Positions 29,010 through 37,422 of a stretch of DNA of 64,000 nt are shown here, piece by piece. A program made the translations under genes and the position numbers. The DNA is from Cohnella cholangitidis (GTDB lineage Bacteria; Bacillota; Bacilli; Paenibacillales; Paenibacillaceae). Within the stretch, counting starts at the first letter, position 1. The number at the start of each line of letters is the position of its first letter. The stretch lies in contig NZ_CP041969.1 of NCBI RefSeq assembly GCF_014107495.1, positions 1,857,001 to 1,921,000 of the forward strand, in the 5' to 3' direction. The notes under the pieces are model-generated. The model saw only the letters and a list, made by a program, of their open reading frames with translations, did not search any database and was not told where the DNA came from.

Positions 29010-29374
29010 AGATTTTTCCTGAATTCTTCACCGGCAACAAAATTATCGAATAAGGAAGAATAGTGTTATGCTCTATCGCTATCCCCTCATGTTCTGTAAA
29101 GTTGGGAACATTATCCATAATAGGGAGTTTGGCTTATGATATCTCAACACTTTTAATATGCGGTAAACCAAGTTTCCTGATTTTTCATCTTGAAAACCGT
29201 TTTGTTCACCATCCTTTGAAAACGGTTGACAAGGAACCCCCCACTTTTATTTTTCTTATATCCCCATGTGGCTCGATATCAATGTTTCGAGAGAGCAAAA
29301 ACGCATGTATGTCCTAGGCTACTTAAAGCTAGATGAAAGCCACCAAGCCCAGCAAACAAATCTATTAATCCCAT
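29010..29374 (-). pseudogene. decayed DNA (cytosine-5) methyltransferase
   Basis: ATG 29374, after a GGGGG run, opens MGLIDLFAGLGGFHLALSSL, a clear C5-methyltransferase motif I. Later, in other frames of the same strand, come GVPCQPFSKDGEQNGFQDEK (motif IV with the catalytic Cys) and DNVPNFTEHEG (motif VI-like), running on to a stop that overlaps the ribosome binding site of hsdR. The spacing between motifs I and IV is too short and at least two frame changes are needed, so the gene is internally deleted and dead. It was probably a second modification enzyme of the island. Confidence 0.65.
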
Positions 29375-29501
29375 ATTGTAATTCCCCCGTATCTAAGAAA
29401 CTCGTTTCTGACCAAATATATTGGGAGTAATTAAATTAAGACATAAGATCTCTATAATACGACTAGTGTACTACAATATCTACATTTTTAGCCATAATCA
29501 G

Positions 29502-29580
29502 AACCACCTGTCCAATGGACTGCACCTGCAATAGTTAGATAATGTCAAACTTTATGGAATCACTTCAATAGCAGGTGGTT
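29502..29580. repeat. 79-bp segment bounded by 9-bp inverted repeats
   Basis: AACCACCTG (29502-29510) and CAGGTGGTT (29572-29580) are perfect inverted repeats around about 60 bases. This could be a small remnant of an insertion sequence or a MITE-like element. No target duplication was confirmed. Confidence 0.3.
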
Positions 29581-29628
29581 ATATGTTTCGCGCGTTTCAC
29601 GCCCTCAACTGGCTAAAGCCTAAATAAA

Positions 29629-29663
29629 AACTCTCACCGACAATCATTCGGCGAGAGTTTTTG
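29629..29663 (+). terminator. intrinsic terminator, plus strand
   Basis: AACTCTC-A-CCGA pairs with TCGG-C-GAGAGTT over a seven-base loop, followed by TTTTT. No intact plus-strand gene precedes it, so it probably ended an element gene that has been lost. Confidence 0.6.
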
Positions 29664-29764
29664 GCGACAATCTTGGAGACAATTCAAAAGAATTTTGGTC
29701 TCTGAAAGTCATATGAGTTTTACCTAAACGGCATAAAATCAACGTTTTTCAGTGTATAGAGTGT

Positions 29765-29805
29765 TGCTTAATTATTCCCACTCGATCGGCGTTGGTGGTT
29801 TTAAA
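29765..29805 (-). other. guaA 3'-end-like sequence, candidate attachment site
   Basis: On the minus strand a short frame ends ...LKPPTPIEWE-stop, very like the KPP-(A/G)TIEWE-stop C-terminus of GMP synthase; nothing of guaA precedes it. The 3' end of guaA is a known integration site for genomic islands, and a duplicated end is what such insertion leaves. It lies exactly at the change from AT-rich island to normal chromosome. The partner copy is not in this window. Confidence 0.4.
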
Positions 29806-29992
29806 TTTATTACAGTGGATCAGATCCGTTTTTAATTGTAATAGATAATTTTATTCTATTTTCTTGTGTTCCCACACTCCATATCAATTACAACTTTAAC
29901 AGTGATGAAGTTTTTGAGTTGCTTATTTCGGCTTTTTTCACCGTCATTATTAAACACCATATGCTTCACAAAGTGCCTAAATACAAGGATTT

Positions 29993-31524
29993 CTATGTAT
30001 CTTGACGTTGTAGTGAAACTACCGCCTCCACATGCCCCGTATGAGGAAACATATCCACCGGCTGAACCTCAACCGTCCGGTAACCTCCATCTTCGAGCAG
30101 CCTCAAGTCCCGTGCCAAAGTCGAAGGATTGCACGAAACATACACAATCCGCTCCGGCCTTAGCTCAAGCATCGTCGAGATGAGCGCAGGATCGCAGCCT
30201 TTGCGCGGAGGGTCTACGACGATGACGTCGGGCGACACTCCTTCCGCTTGCCAGCGAGGCATGATGACTTCGGCGGGCCCGACAGCAAACTCCGCGTTCC
30301 GAATCCCATTGAGCCTAGCGTTGCGCCGAGCATCCTCGATCGCCTCAGGGATAATCTCTACTCCGTATACGCGATCGGCATGTCTAGCGAGGAATAGGGA
30401 GATCGTCCCCGCTCCGCAGTAAGCGTCAATAACCATCTCGCGACCCGTCAATGTCGCATATTCGACCGCTTTGCCGTATAGCCGTACCGTTTGCTCCGGG
30501 TTTACCTGGAAGAAGGAACGCGGAGAGATCGCGAATTGAATGCCGTCGATCTCGTCGTAGATGACCTCTTCCCCCCACAGCACTCGGGTCTCTTCCCCGA
30601 ACACTACTGGAGTTACCGATGTATTCACGTTCTGACAAATGCTTACGACGCCCGGTACTTTCTCGCGGATCAGGGAGACAAGTTCCTGAGCGAAGGGGAT
30701 ATCGCGCCCGTTCGTGACGAGGACGACCATGCGTTGTCCGGTCGATCGGGCATGGCGCACGACGACGTGACGAAGCAAGCCGCGACCGGTGACGCGATTA
30801 TACGCGCCTATATCCAACATTCGAGCGGCCTCTTTCACCGCGCGAACCGTTTCTTCGTTCTCTGCCTCCTGAATAAGGCAAGCATCCATCTCAACGATGT
30901 CGTTGCTCCCTTGTTCATAGAAGCCTCCGATCAACCCTTCCGCATCGAAGCCAATCGGCACCTGCGCTTTATTCCGATATCGCCAAGGATCGTCCATGCC
31001 GATCGTGGGATGAACGATAACCGGCTCTCTTCCTTCGACGTTCGAAGCCACACCCGCTTCCGCCACCGGAAGTTCCCGATCCGAACGAGATTGTCCACGA
31101 CGTGCTGCCGCTTCCAGCGAAGCTGCTCCCCGTACGCTAAGTGCTGCAACTGACAGCCGCCGCAAGTATCATGAATAGGGCACAGCGGCTCCACTCGACT
31201 ACCGGCCGCGCTTTCCAGCAGTTCCATCATCCGAGCCTTCCCGAACGATTTGCCGATACTCACAACTTCCGCCCGCACCTTCTCGCCCGGAAGCGCATGA
31301 CGAACAAAAAGGGTATAGCCCTCGACCCGGCCAACCCCTTCTCCGTCATGCGTCAATCCGACGATCGCGCATTCGATTTGCTGACCAACGACGACCGGAA
31401 CTCCGGCAATCGCCCGAGGCGCTTCGCCGCTCGGTGTTCTTCCCTGTCTGCCACCCGCAGTTCCTAGTCGCGAGTTCGAACCCGACCTTCCTCTATTCCC
31501 TCTATTCCCGTTCCGACCGCTCAT
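29993..31524 (-). pseudogene. rlmCD: 23S rRNA (uracil-5-)-methyltransferase, RlmCD/RumA type, frameshifted
   Basis: A basic Gly/Arg-rich N-terminus, a TRAM-like RNA-binding domain (IVGLTHDGEGVGRVEGYTLFV), iron-sulfur cysteines (CPIHDTCGGCQLQHL), a SAM site (VIDAYCGAGTISLF) and the catalytic Cys (VYVSCNPSTLARDL) give a complete enzyme, but in two frames. The first frame runs from ATG 31524 and derails after VDNLVRIG. The other frame resumes LPVAEAGVASNVEGREPV and runs to 29993. One base missing at the CCC/GGG run 31075-31077 explains it. The start overlaps the dgkB stop by 4 bp, so the genes are coupled. As the rest is well conserved, a sequence error is more likely than true loss. Confidence 0.82.
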
Positions 31525-32468
31525 AGCTGCAAAGCCCGTCCGGGTCCGTTTTTCCGATAGGACGATTCCCCGTGCTCGTCCACGACGACGTTGAGATGTG
31601 CGGGCAACAAATTAAACGAGCAAGGAAGCGTGCCGCCGAACTCGCCGTCCACGTTCAATTGCACGCGATGATCCGATTCCACGACGACTTTATTCGTCTT
31701 GAAATGGATGAAATGCGAATCGTTCAACACCGGCTCTCCGCGCATGACCAAAGTCGCGATCCGCAGAAACTCCGCTAGATTGCATTTGCGCAAGGCCAGC
31801 ACGTCGAATACGCCGTCATTCGTGCTCGCGTCCGGCGCCAATCGATCGAAGCCGCCTACCGAATTGCTATTCGCGATCAAGAACAGCATGAATTCCTCAT
31901 GGAACTCTCCGATTCCTTCGGCATCGATGCGCATAAGAGTCGGATTCAGACGGGTGATCTTCTCCAAACCCTTCATATAATAAGCAAGCTGACCGACCAT
32001 CGTCTTCAGCTTGCTAGGAACTTCATAAGTCAGTTCCGTCAGCGAACCGCCGCCGGCGATATTAATGAAATAACGATCGTTCGCCTGTCCCACGTCGACC
32101 GGAGTCGTATAACGACGGGTCAACAAATCGCACGCATCCTCCCACTTCCGGGGAATTCCGTGCGCGCGCGCGAAATCGTTAGTCGTACCCAAAGGTAAAA
32201 TGCCTAGCGCTGGCCTGCGATCATGAATCGAGATCCCGTTCACAACTTCATTCAGAGTGCCGTCCCCGCCTGCGGAGATGATCATGTCGAACCCGCGTTC
32301 TACCGCGTTCGAAGCGGCCCTGATCGCATCCCCCTTCGATTCCGTGGCGTGGCAAGAGGTCTCGATTCCTCCCCGTTCCAATCTTTGCAAGATAGCGGCC
32401 AGCTTACGCTTGACTTCCTCCCGGCCGGAAGTCGGATTATAGATTAACCGGGCACGAATCGTATCCAA
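31521..32468 (-). CDS. dgkB: diacylglycerol kinase
   Basis: 315 residues, the DgkB/YegS-like lipid kinase fold: YNPTSGRE near the N-terminus, GGDGT in ISAGGDGTLNEVVNG, and LGTTNDFARAHGI. It phosphorylates diacylglycerol released by lipoteichoic acid synthesis, returning it to phosphatidic acid. The start is TTG 32468, with GAGGGG eight bases upstream. It sits in an operon between the sirohydrochlorin chelatase gene and rlmCD; the 4-bp overlap with the latter is also seen in related bacilli. Confidence 0.92.
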   Translation of the reverse strand: MDTIRARLIYNPTSGREEVKRKLAAILQRLERGGIETSCHATESKGDAIRAASNAVERGFDMIISAGGDGTLNEVVNGISIHDRRPALGILPLGTTNDFARAHGIPRKWEDACDLLTRRYTTPVDVGQANDRYFINIAGGGSLTELTYEVPSKLKTMVGQLAYYMKGLEKITRLNPTLMRIDAEGIGEFHEEFMLFLIANSNSVGGFDRLAPDASTNDGVFDVLALRKCNLAEFLRIATLVMRGEPVLNDSHFIHFKTNKVVVESDHRVQLNVDGEFGGTLPCSFNLLPAHLNVVVDEHGESSYRKNGPGRALQL

Positions 32469-32501
32469 AACCGGATCCCCTCTTCATCTTACGTTCATAG
32501 T

Positions 32502-33302
32502 CTAATCTTTATCTTTGTCCGATCTCTCTAACCATTCTAGCGCTTGACGGACAACCCAGCTTGTCACTTTCGGATGCGGCATAAGCGCGCGTCCGGTATA
32601 TTTGACGACCGAATCGCGGTCCGAGCTTCTCAATCTGCGAGGAACGACTTCCTTCGTGAAATACCCTTCGCTCAGAAACAAGCCCACGACCAGCACCTCA
32701 TGATCGGGATGGCTTATCTGAATCGCGTTCAGGCGTTCGTCTACCTGATTGGGCAGCAAAAGCGCCGCAGAACAGGAACCATATCCGCCTTGCGTCAATA
32801 CCTGTTCGGCGACCGAACGAAACCCTCGCTCCCACGCTTCTTGGAATCCGCCGCGGTCGCTGCCGTGCCCGACGAGAAGCACGCTCTCCCGCAATGGCTG
32901 GATGGACATTTCTTTTAAGCGATCCAGTACAACGTCAACCAACTCCGGATCGTCATCCATAGGCTCGCCATAAGTGAGCCGTAACGAGGAAGTATCGTAA
33001 CGTTCAAGATCCGTGTCCGACTTAGGCTCCGGGTAAGCTCCTAACGCCCAGCCGATTTCGTCCACGTGCGTACTGCCTGCGGATACGAATAAAGGCAAGG
33101 CAAGCAAATGAGTCACTCCAGCCGCTAACATCCGATCAATGCCGTCCTGGATGAGCCGCCCTTCCACCAGCTCAAGGAATACGGCCTCTATCGTCAGGGT
33201 TTCCCCTAGTTGCGCTCGAGCAGCTTCGACCGTCTCGTCTACTAGAGCTACCCAGCCTGCTTCCCTAGAACCGTGGGTAATGACCAGCAAACCTGGTTTC
33301 AT
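32502..33302 (-). CDS. sirohydrochlorin chelatase, CbiX/SirB family
   Basis: About 266 residues from ATG 33302 (MKPGLLVITHGSRE). Two tandem CbiX-like domains each begin with a His motif (VITHGSREAGW near residue 8; LLVGHGSDRGGF near 165), as in the two-domain SirB/CbiX enzymes that insert ferrous iron or cobalt into sirohydrochlorin. An in-frame ATG at 33323 is possible, but AGGA would lie only one base before it; AAAGGGG suits the later start. No other siroheme or cobalamin genes are near, so the metal cannot be told. It heads the small operon with dgkB and rlmCD. Confidence 0.8.
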   Translation of the reverse strand: MKPGLLVITHGSREAGWVALVDETVEAARAQLGETLTIEAVFLELVEGRLIQDGIDRMLAAGVTHLLALPLFVSAGSTHVDEIGWALGAYPEPKSDTDLERYDTSSLRLTYGEPMDDDPELVDVVLDRLKEMSIQPLRESVLLVGHGSDRGGFQEAWERGFRSVAEQVLTQGGYGSCSAALLLPNQVDERLNAIQISHPDHEVLVVGLFLSEGYFTKEVVPRRLRSSDRDSVVKYTGRALMPHPKVTSWVVRQALEWLERSDKDKD

Positions 33303-33426
33303 GGAGAAGCAAACCCCTTTCATTTCCTGACTGTTCCACCTTCTTATTCATGCTAGCGAATCGTTAACCCAATGTCAACGCCGACGCGCAAGAGTACACA
33401 CATACGTAAAATTCGCCTATTCATGA

Positions 33427-33456
33427 AGAAAACCGCCAAGCAACTGCTTGGCGGTT
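33427..33456 (-). terminator. terminator of the sugar ABC transporter operon
   Basis: A perfect 11-bp stem (33431-33441 with 33446-33456) with an AACT loop, followed on the minus strand by TTTTCTTC, 40 bases after the lipoprotein stop. Confidence 0.85.
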
Positions 33457-33497
33457 CCCTCCGCGACCCTAAGGTCGACTAGAATCAAATCTTCTTA

Positions 33498-35096
33498 TTA
33501 TTTGGAAGCCAAGAACGCATCCAATTGTTTTTGTTTCTCTGCGATAACATCGTCAAGACCGTTCTTTTTCAGCTTAGCAAGGTATGCATCGGCTTTGGAA
33601 GGATCTACAGCTCCCGTATCAAGACCTGGAGCGAACTCGCTTTGAACGTTTTTCAATGCCGCTACTTGCGATTTAACTGGCTCCGTATCGAACGTGAAGC
33701 CGAGTGCCGGAGAGTTAACGGCGCTTTGGTTGAATGCCGTGAATTGAGCCCATTTGTCCGGAGACTCCGTATCCCATACGTAGTTCAGGAATTGGTTACC
33801 AAGCATCCAAGCAGCTCCGATGGAGTAGTCTGCTTTTTTAGGACCGTCGGAGATGATTTCTCCGTTACGAGTATAGTGTTCGCCTTCGATACCGAAGTTG
33901 ATCAAGTTGTTCAATTCTTTGTCCGTGTAGAGCAGGTTGATGAACATCATAGCGCGAGCCGGATCTTTCGAAGTGGAAGAGATCGCAAGCATCGAACCAG
34001 TCGTTTCGCCAGTGGAAGTCGTCAGAGCCGTCATGCCGTGTTGAGCCAATTTGCCGATCAAACCAGTGGAAGCAGCCATTTCAGCGTCTTTACCCGGTTT
34101 CAGCGGGGATACGACCATGAACACGTTACCTTTTTTCAGTGCGTCTTGCGGGGACAATTGCGAAGTCGCCGCATCTTGGTTAACTAATTTCTTAGTGTAC
34201 ATTTCGCGTGTTACGGCCAAAGTTTCTTTGTAAACCGGGAAGTCCATAGCAGGAACGACTTTCGTGTCCGTGCCGGTTTTCATGATTGCGCCTTCAAGCT
34301 TCGTATCGCCGAAGTAATCGTATTTCGCGAAATAGTGGGAGTTGAAGTTTTCGCCGTCTTTCAGGTGAAGAGGAATCAATTCCGGTTTTTTCGCTTTTAC
34401 TTCTTCTAGGATAGGAATCAAGTCTGCAGGCGTTTTAGCCGCTTTGATTTTGTCCGTCAAGCCAAGCTCGTCGGCGATATCGGAACGGTACAGAACGCCG
34501 CCTTCTTCAGCCATTTCTTTAAGTGCAGGTACGCCGTAGTTTTTGCCTTTGATTTGAGCGCCGCCCAAGATAGCATCGGATACGACTTCTTTAATGCCTT
34601 TACCGTAAGTTTCGAGTAAGCCGCCCGCTTCGTTCAACGGAAGGTATGCGCCTTTAGCTACGTTGGTAGCGTGGCCGTTCCAAGCCGCCGTGAAGATGAT
34701 ATCCATAGCTTCGCGTCCGGAAACGGACAACGTCATCTTCTGGTCGTATTGTCCCCAGTCGATCATGCGGATATCAACGGTTGCGTTGATAAGCGGTTTG
34801 ATATGCTCATTGATTTTAGCTTCGATTGCTTTTTCGTCTTTCGGAGGAGTTCCAGGGAAGTAAAGAGAGATTTCATACTCTGGCAAATCGGAAGCCGCCG
34901 GTGTTTCGGAAGCCGCTGCGGAAGATTCGGCAGCCGGAGTCGTTTCGGATGCTTTGGCGGAAGCCGAAGGAGATGCGGATTCGGAAGATTTTTCGTTGTT
35001 GTTGTTGCCGCCGCAACCTGCCAGTACGATCGAAAACGTCAGTACCGTCGCAAGCATTAGAGACCAAGATTTGCCTAACTTACTCTTTCTAAGCAT
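33498..35096 (-). CDS. sugar ABC transporter substrate-binding lipoprotein (LplA-like)
   Basis: About 532 residues from ATG 35096, with GGGAGG seven bases upstream. A lipoprotein signal peptide with lipobox LAGC (about 22-25) is followed by a Ser/Glu-rich linker and a family 1 solute-binding fold. The C-terminal stretch (GFTFDTEPVKSQVAALKNV ... EKQKQLDAF) resembles DUF3502 of LplA-like oligosaccharide binders. It delivers an unknown, probably oligosaccharide, ligand to the two permeases encoded just upstream. The operon lacks its own ATPase, as usual for this class, which shares an MsmK-type ATPase. Confidence 0.9.
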   Translation of the reverse strand: MLRKSKLGKSWSLMLATVLTFSIVLAGCGGNNNNEKSSESASPSASAKASETTPAAESSAAASETPAASDLPEYEISLYFPGTPPKDEKAIEAKINEHIKPLINATVDIRMIDWGQYDQKMTLSVSGREAMDIIFTAAWNGHATNVAKGAYLPLNEAGGLLETYGKGIKEVVSDAILGGAQIKGKNYGVPALKEMAEEGGVLYRSDIADELGLTDKIKAAKTPADLIPILEEVKAKKPELIPLHLKDGENFNSHYFAKYDYFGDTKLEGAIMKTGTDTKVVPAMDFPVYKETLAVTREMYTKKLVNQDAATSQLSPQDALKKGNVFMVVSPLKPGKDAEMAASTGLIGKLAQHGMTALTTSTGETTGSMLAISSTSKDPARAMMFINLLYTDKELNNLINFGIEGEHYTRNGEIISDGPKKADYSIGAAWMLGNQFLNYVWDTESPDKWAQFTAFNQSAVNSPALGFTFDTEPVKSQVAALKNVQSEFAPGLDTGAVDPSKADAYLAKLKKNGLDDVIAEKQKQLDAFLASK

Positions 35097-35197
35097 TGTG
35101 TTGCCTCCCTTTTCTTGTTCGATAAATGTATGCTTAACCGGCCGGTAACCGGTGAAAGCCAAACCTGATTTGAGGGATACCCTCTTCTTGCCTTAAG

Positions 35198-36136
35198 TTA
35201 GCCCTTAACCGCGCCTACTGTCAATCCTTCGACGAAGAAACGTTGGAAGAACGGATAAGCGAAGATAACAGGCCCGATCCCTACGACCGCCATCGCCATC
35301 CTTGCGGTTTCGCCCGGCATCGTGAAGTTCGGATCGTTCGCGGCTCTTGCCGAGTAAGCGGCCGCATTGGCGCTTAGATACTGGATGTCGAGCATCGTCT
35401 TGTACATCCGGAACTGGATGCTTACGACCGATTCGTTGTCGTTGATGAACAACATGCTCAGGAACCAATCGTTCCAGTAGTTCAAAGTCGTGAACAAGCC
35501 TACGGTCGCTAGTACCGGCAAGGATAATGGCAATACGATCTGAACGAAAATACGCCATTCCCCTGCTCCGTCGATTTTAGCCGACTCGTACAACTCTTTC
35601 GGAATCGAGTTCGCGAAGAACGTACGAATCAGGAGGACGAAGAACCCGCTAATGAACAGTGGCATCATGAGTACGATCAACGTGTTCTGGAGGTGCAAGC
35701 CCTGCGTGTACACGAGATAGAAAGGCACCAAACCGCCGCTGAACAAAATCGTGAAGAACATGAAGAACGAGAAGAAATTGCGATAAGGATAGTCTTTGCG
35801 GGAAATCGGGTAGGCGTACAAGGCCATGAGCGATACCCCGACTACCGTTCCGCATATCGTAAGAATGATAGAGTATCCGTAAGATTTCATAATCGCTTGC
35901 CAATCTTCGAGAAGAAACTTGTAAGCGCCTAAGCTCCACTTTTCGGGCAAAAGGCTGTACCCGTTAATGAGAATCGTATTCTCGTCCGTGAACGAGGCGA
36001 CGATTACGGTAATTAGAGGAACTACGCACAGTAACGTATATATCCAGAAAATCGTGTTAATCGCAAAATTGGCACCGCCCGACACTTGTTTCGCGAGCTT
36101 TAAGTCTGATGCTTTCACTGCAGCACCTTGAGCCAT
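35198..36136 (-). CDS. sugar ABC transporter permease (LplC/YtcP-like)
   Basis: 312 residues, six predicted membrane helices. The EAA-type cytoplasmic loop reads ELYESAKIDGAGEWRIFVQIVLPLSLPVL. It ends FFVEGLTVGAVKG, typical of this permease class. It forms the inner-membrane channel together with the LplB-like permease, 42 bases upstream. ATG 36136 is preceded by GGAGGAAGACGA. Confidence 0.93.
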   Translation of the reverse strand: MAQGAAVKASDLKLAKQVSGGANFAINTIFWIYTLLCVVPLITVIVASFTDENTILINGYSLLPEKWSLGAYKFLLEDWQAIMKSYGYSIILTICGTVVGVSLMALYAYPISRKDYPYRNFFSFFMFFTILFSGGLVPFYLVYTQGLHLQNTLIVLMMPLFISGFFVLLIRTFFANSIPKELYESAKIDGAGEWRIFVQIVLPLSLPVLATVGLFTTLNYWNDWFLSMLFINDNESVVSIQFRMYKTMLDIQYLSANAAAYSARAANDPNFTMPGETARMAMAVVGIGPVIFAYPFFQRFFVEGLTVGAVKG

Positions 36137-36178
36137 TCGTCTTCCTCCTTGCTTGCATATGCATACATCGATTGGGTT

Positions 36179-37201
36179 TTAGAATAATGCGTCATCTTTG
36201 CTGATCCGTCGAATGATCAAGTTGGCTCCGAATACGATTACGAATCCGACAACCGATTGGTACAACCCGGCCGCTGATGACATTCCAATGTCGCCCGCAT
36301 TGATGAACCCTTGATAGACGTAAGTATCGATTACCCGAGTCGTCTCGTAGATAGCTCCCGAGTTGCGGGTGACTTGCCAGAACAATCCGAAATCCGCGGC
36401 GAAAATTCTTCCGACCTGCAGCATGACCATAACGATAATAACGGGCTTGATGAGCGGGAGCGTAATGCTGACGATTTGTTTCCATTTCGTTGCTCCGTCG
36501 ATCGTAGCCGCTTCATAATACTCGTCATCGATACCGATGATTGCCGCCATGAAGATGATCGCGTAATAACCGATCCCTTTCCAAGTGTTCACGAGGGGCA
36601 GGATGACCGGCCACCATTTCGGATCGGAGTACCATTCGATCGGTTCTATTCCGAAGATCGGGAAGATGACCTTGTTCATTAAGCCGACATCGTTATTCAA
36701 GAAAGCGTAGACGAGATACGATACGATAACCATCGATAAGAAGAAAGGCAAGAACATCATCGTTTGGTGAAGTTTGGCCAGTTTCTTGCTTCTCATCGAA
36801 TTGAACATGATGGCGAAGGCAATCCCGATTACGGTGTTCAAGAAAATAAAGATCGCATTGTAGACTACCGTGTTGCGGGTAATCGTCCAAGAGTCCGACG
36901 TCTGGAACAGGAACTTAAAGTTGTCCAGCCCGACCCATGCGCTGTTCAAGAAGCTTTCGAAGAACGTCTCGCCCGGACCGTATTTGATGTCCTTAAAAGC
37001 GATCAAGGAACCTAGCATCGGGAGATAGTTGTTGATCAGTAGAAAAACAATTGTTGGAGCCATCATAATGTAGAAGGCACCGAAGCGTCTGAAGTGACCT
37101 TGTTTGAGCTTAGCTGGCTTAGACTTCAAGCTAGGCTGGGGTGATAATGTTGCAGCGGAGGCTTGTTCCAATCCCATCACAATCCTTTGTCTTATTGTCA
37201 T
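36179..37201 (-). CDS. sugar ABC transporter permease (LplB/YteP-like)
   Basis: 340 residues: cytosolic N-terminal segment (about 1-40), then six membrane helices with EAA loop YYEAATIDGATKWKQIVSITLPLIKPVI. It ends NLIIRRISKDDALF, as in LplB/YteP proteins. It is first gene of the transporter operon. The start may also be a few codons downstream. The 220-base gap to the regulator gene holds that gene's terminator; no convincing promoter hexamers were found in it. Confidence 0.92.
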   Translation of the reverse strand: MTIRQRIVMGLEQASAATLSPQPSLKSKPAKLKQGHFRRFGAFYIMMAPTIVFLLINNYLPMLGSLIAFKDIKYGPGETFFESFLNSAWVGLDNFKFLFQTSDSWTITRNTVVYNAIFIFLNTVIGIAFAIMFNSMRSKKLAKLHQTMMFLPFFLSMVIVSYLVYAFLNNDVGLMNKVIFPIFGIEPIEWYSDPKWWPVILPLVNTWKGIGYYAIIFMAAIIGIDDEYYEAATIDGATKWKQIVSITLPLIKPVIIVMVMLQVGRIFAADFGLFWQVTRNSGAIYETTRVIDTYVYQGFINAGDIGMSSAAGLYQSVVGFVIVFGANLIIRRISKDDALF

Positions 37202-37327
37202 TCTCTGTCTGTGATCTCATTTTATCTCGCTATGCGCTGCCCCATCTATCTACTGAGGTGACCTACATAGCACTATTGTGACATTCAATAAAGAGTTATG
37301 TTATTTCTTCTAATCCACTTCAGCACG

Positions 37328-37401
37328 TAAAAAAAGCATCTCCGCCGCGTACAAAAACCTATCCCGGTAAGGGCGGTTCTTGATGCGCGGCAAGAGATGC
37401 T
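37328..37401 (-). terminator. terminator of the yesM/yesN-type two-component operon
   Basis: On the minus strand AGCATCTC and GCCGCG pair with CGCGGC and GAGATGCT around a long loop (hairpin 37335-37401), and a run of T follows. It separates the regulator genes from the transporter operon. Confidence 0.7.
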
Positions 37402-37422
37402 TGGCACGGTATCCCTATGCGA

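Larger units (their letters stand above)
29383..29992. other. right edge of the accessory island, no gene
   Basis: 610 AT-rich bases holding a pair of inverted repeats (29502-29580), a plus-strand terminator (29629-29663) and the guaA-like 3' end (29765-29805). No complete coding region is seen. The last 200 bases lead into the end of the rlmCD-like gene. Confidence 0.5.
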
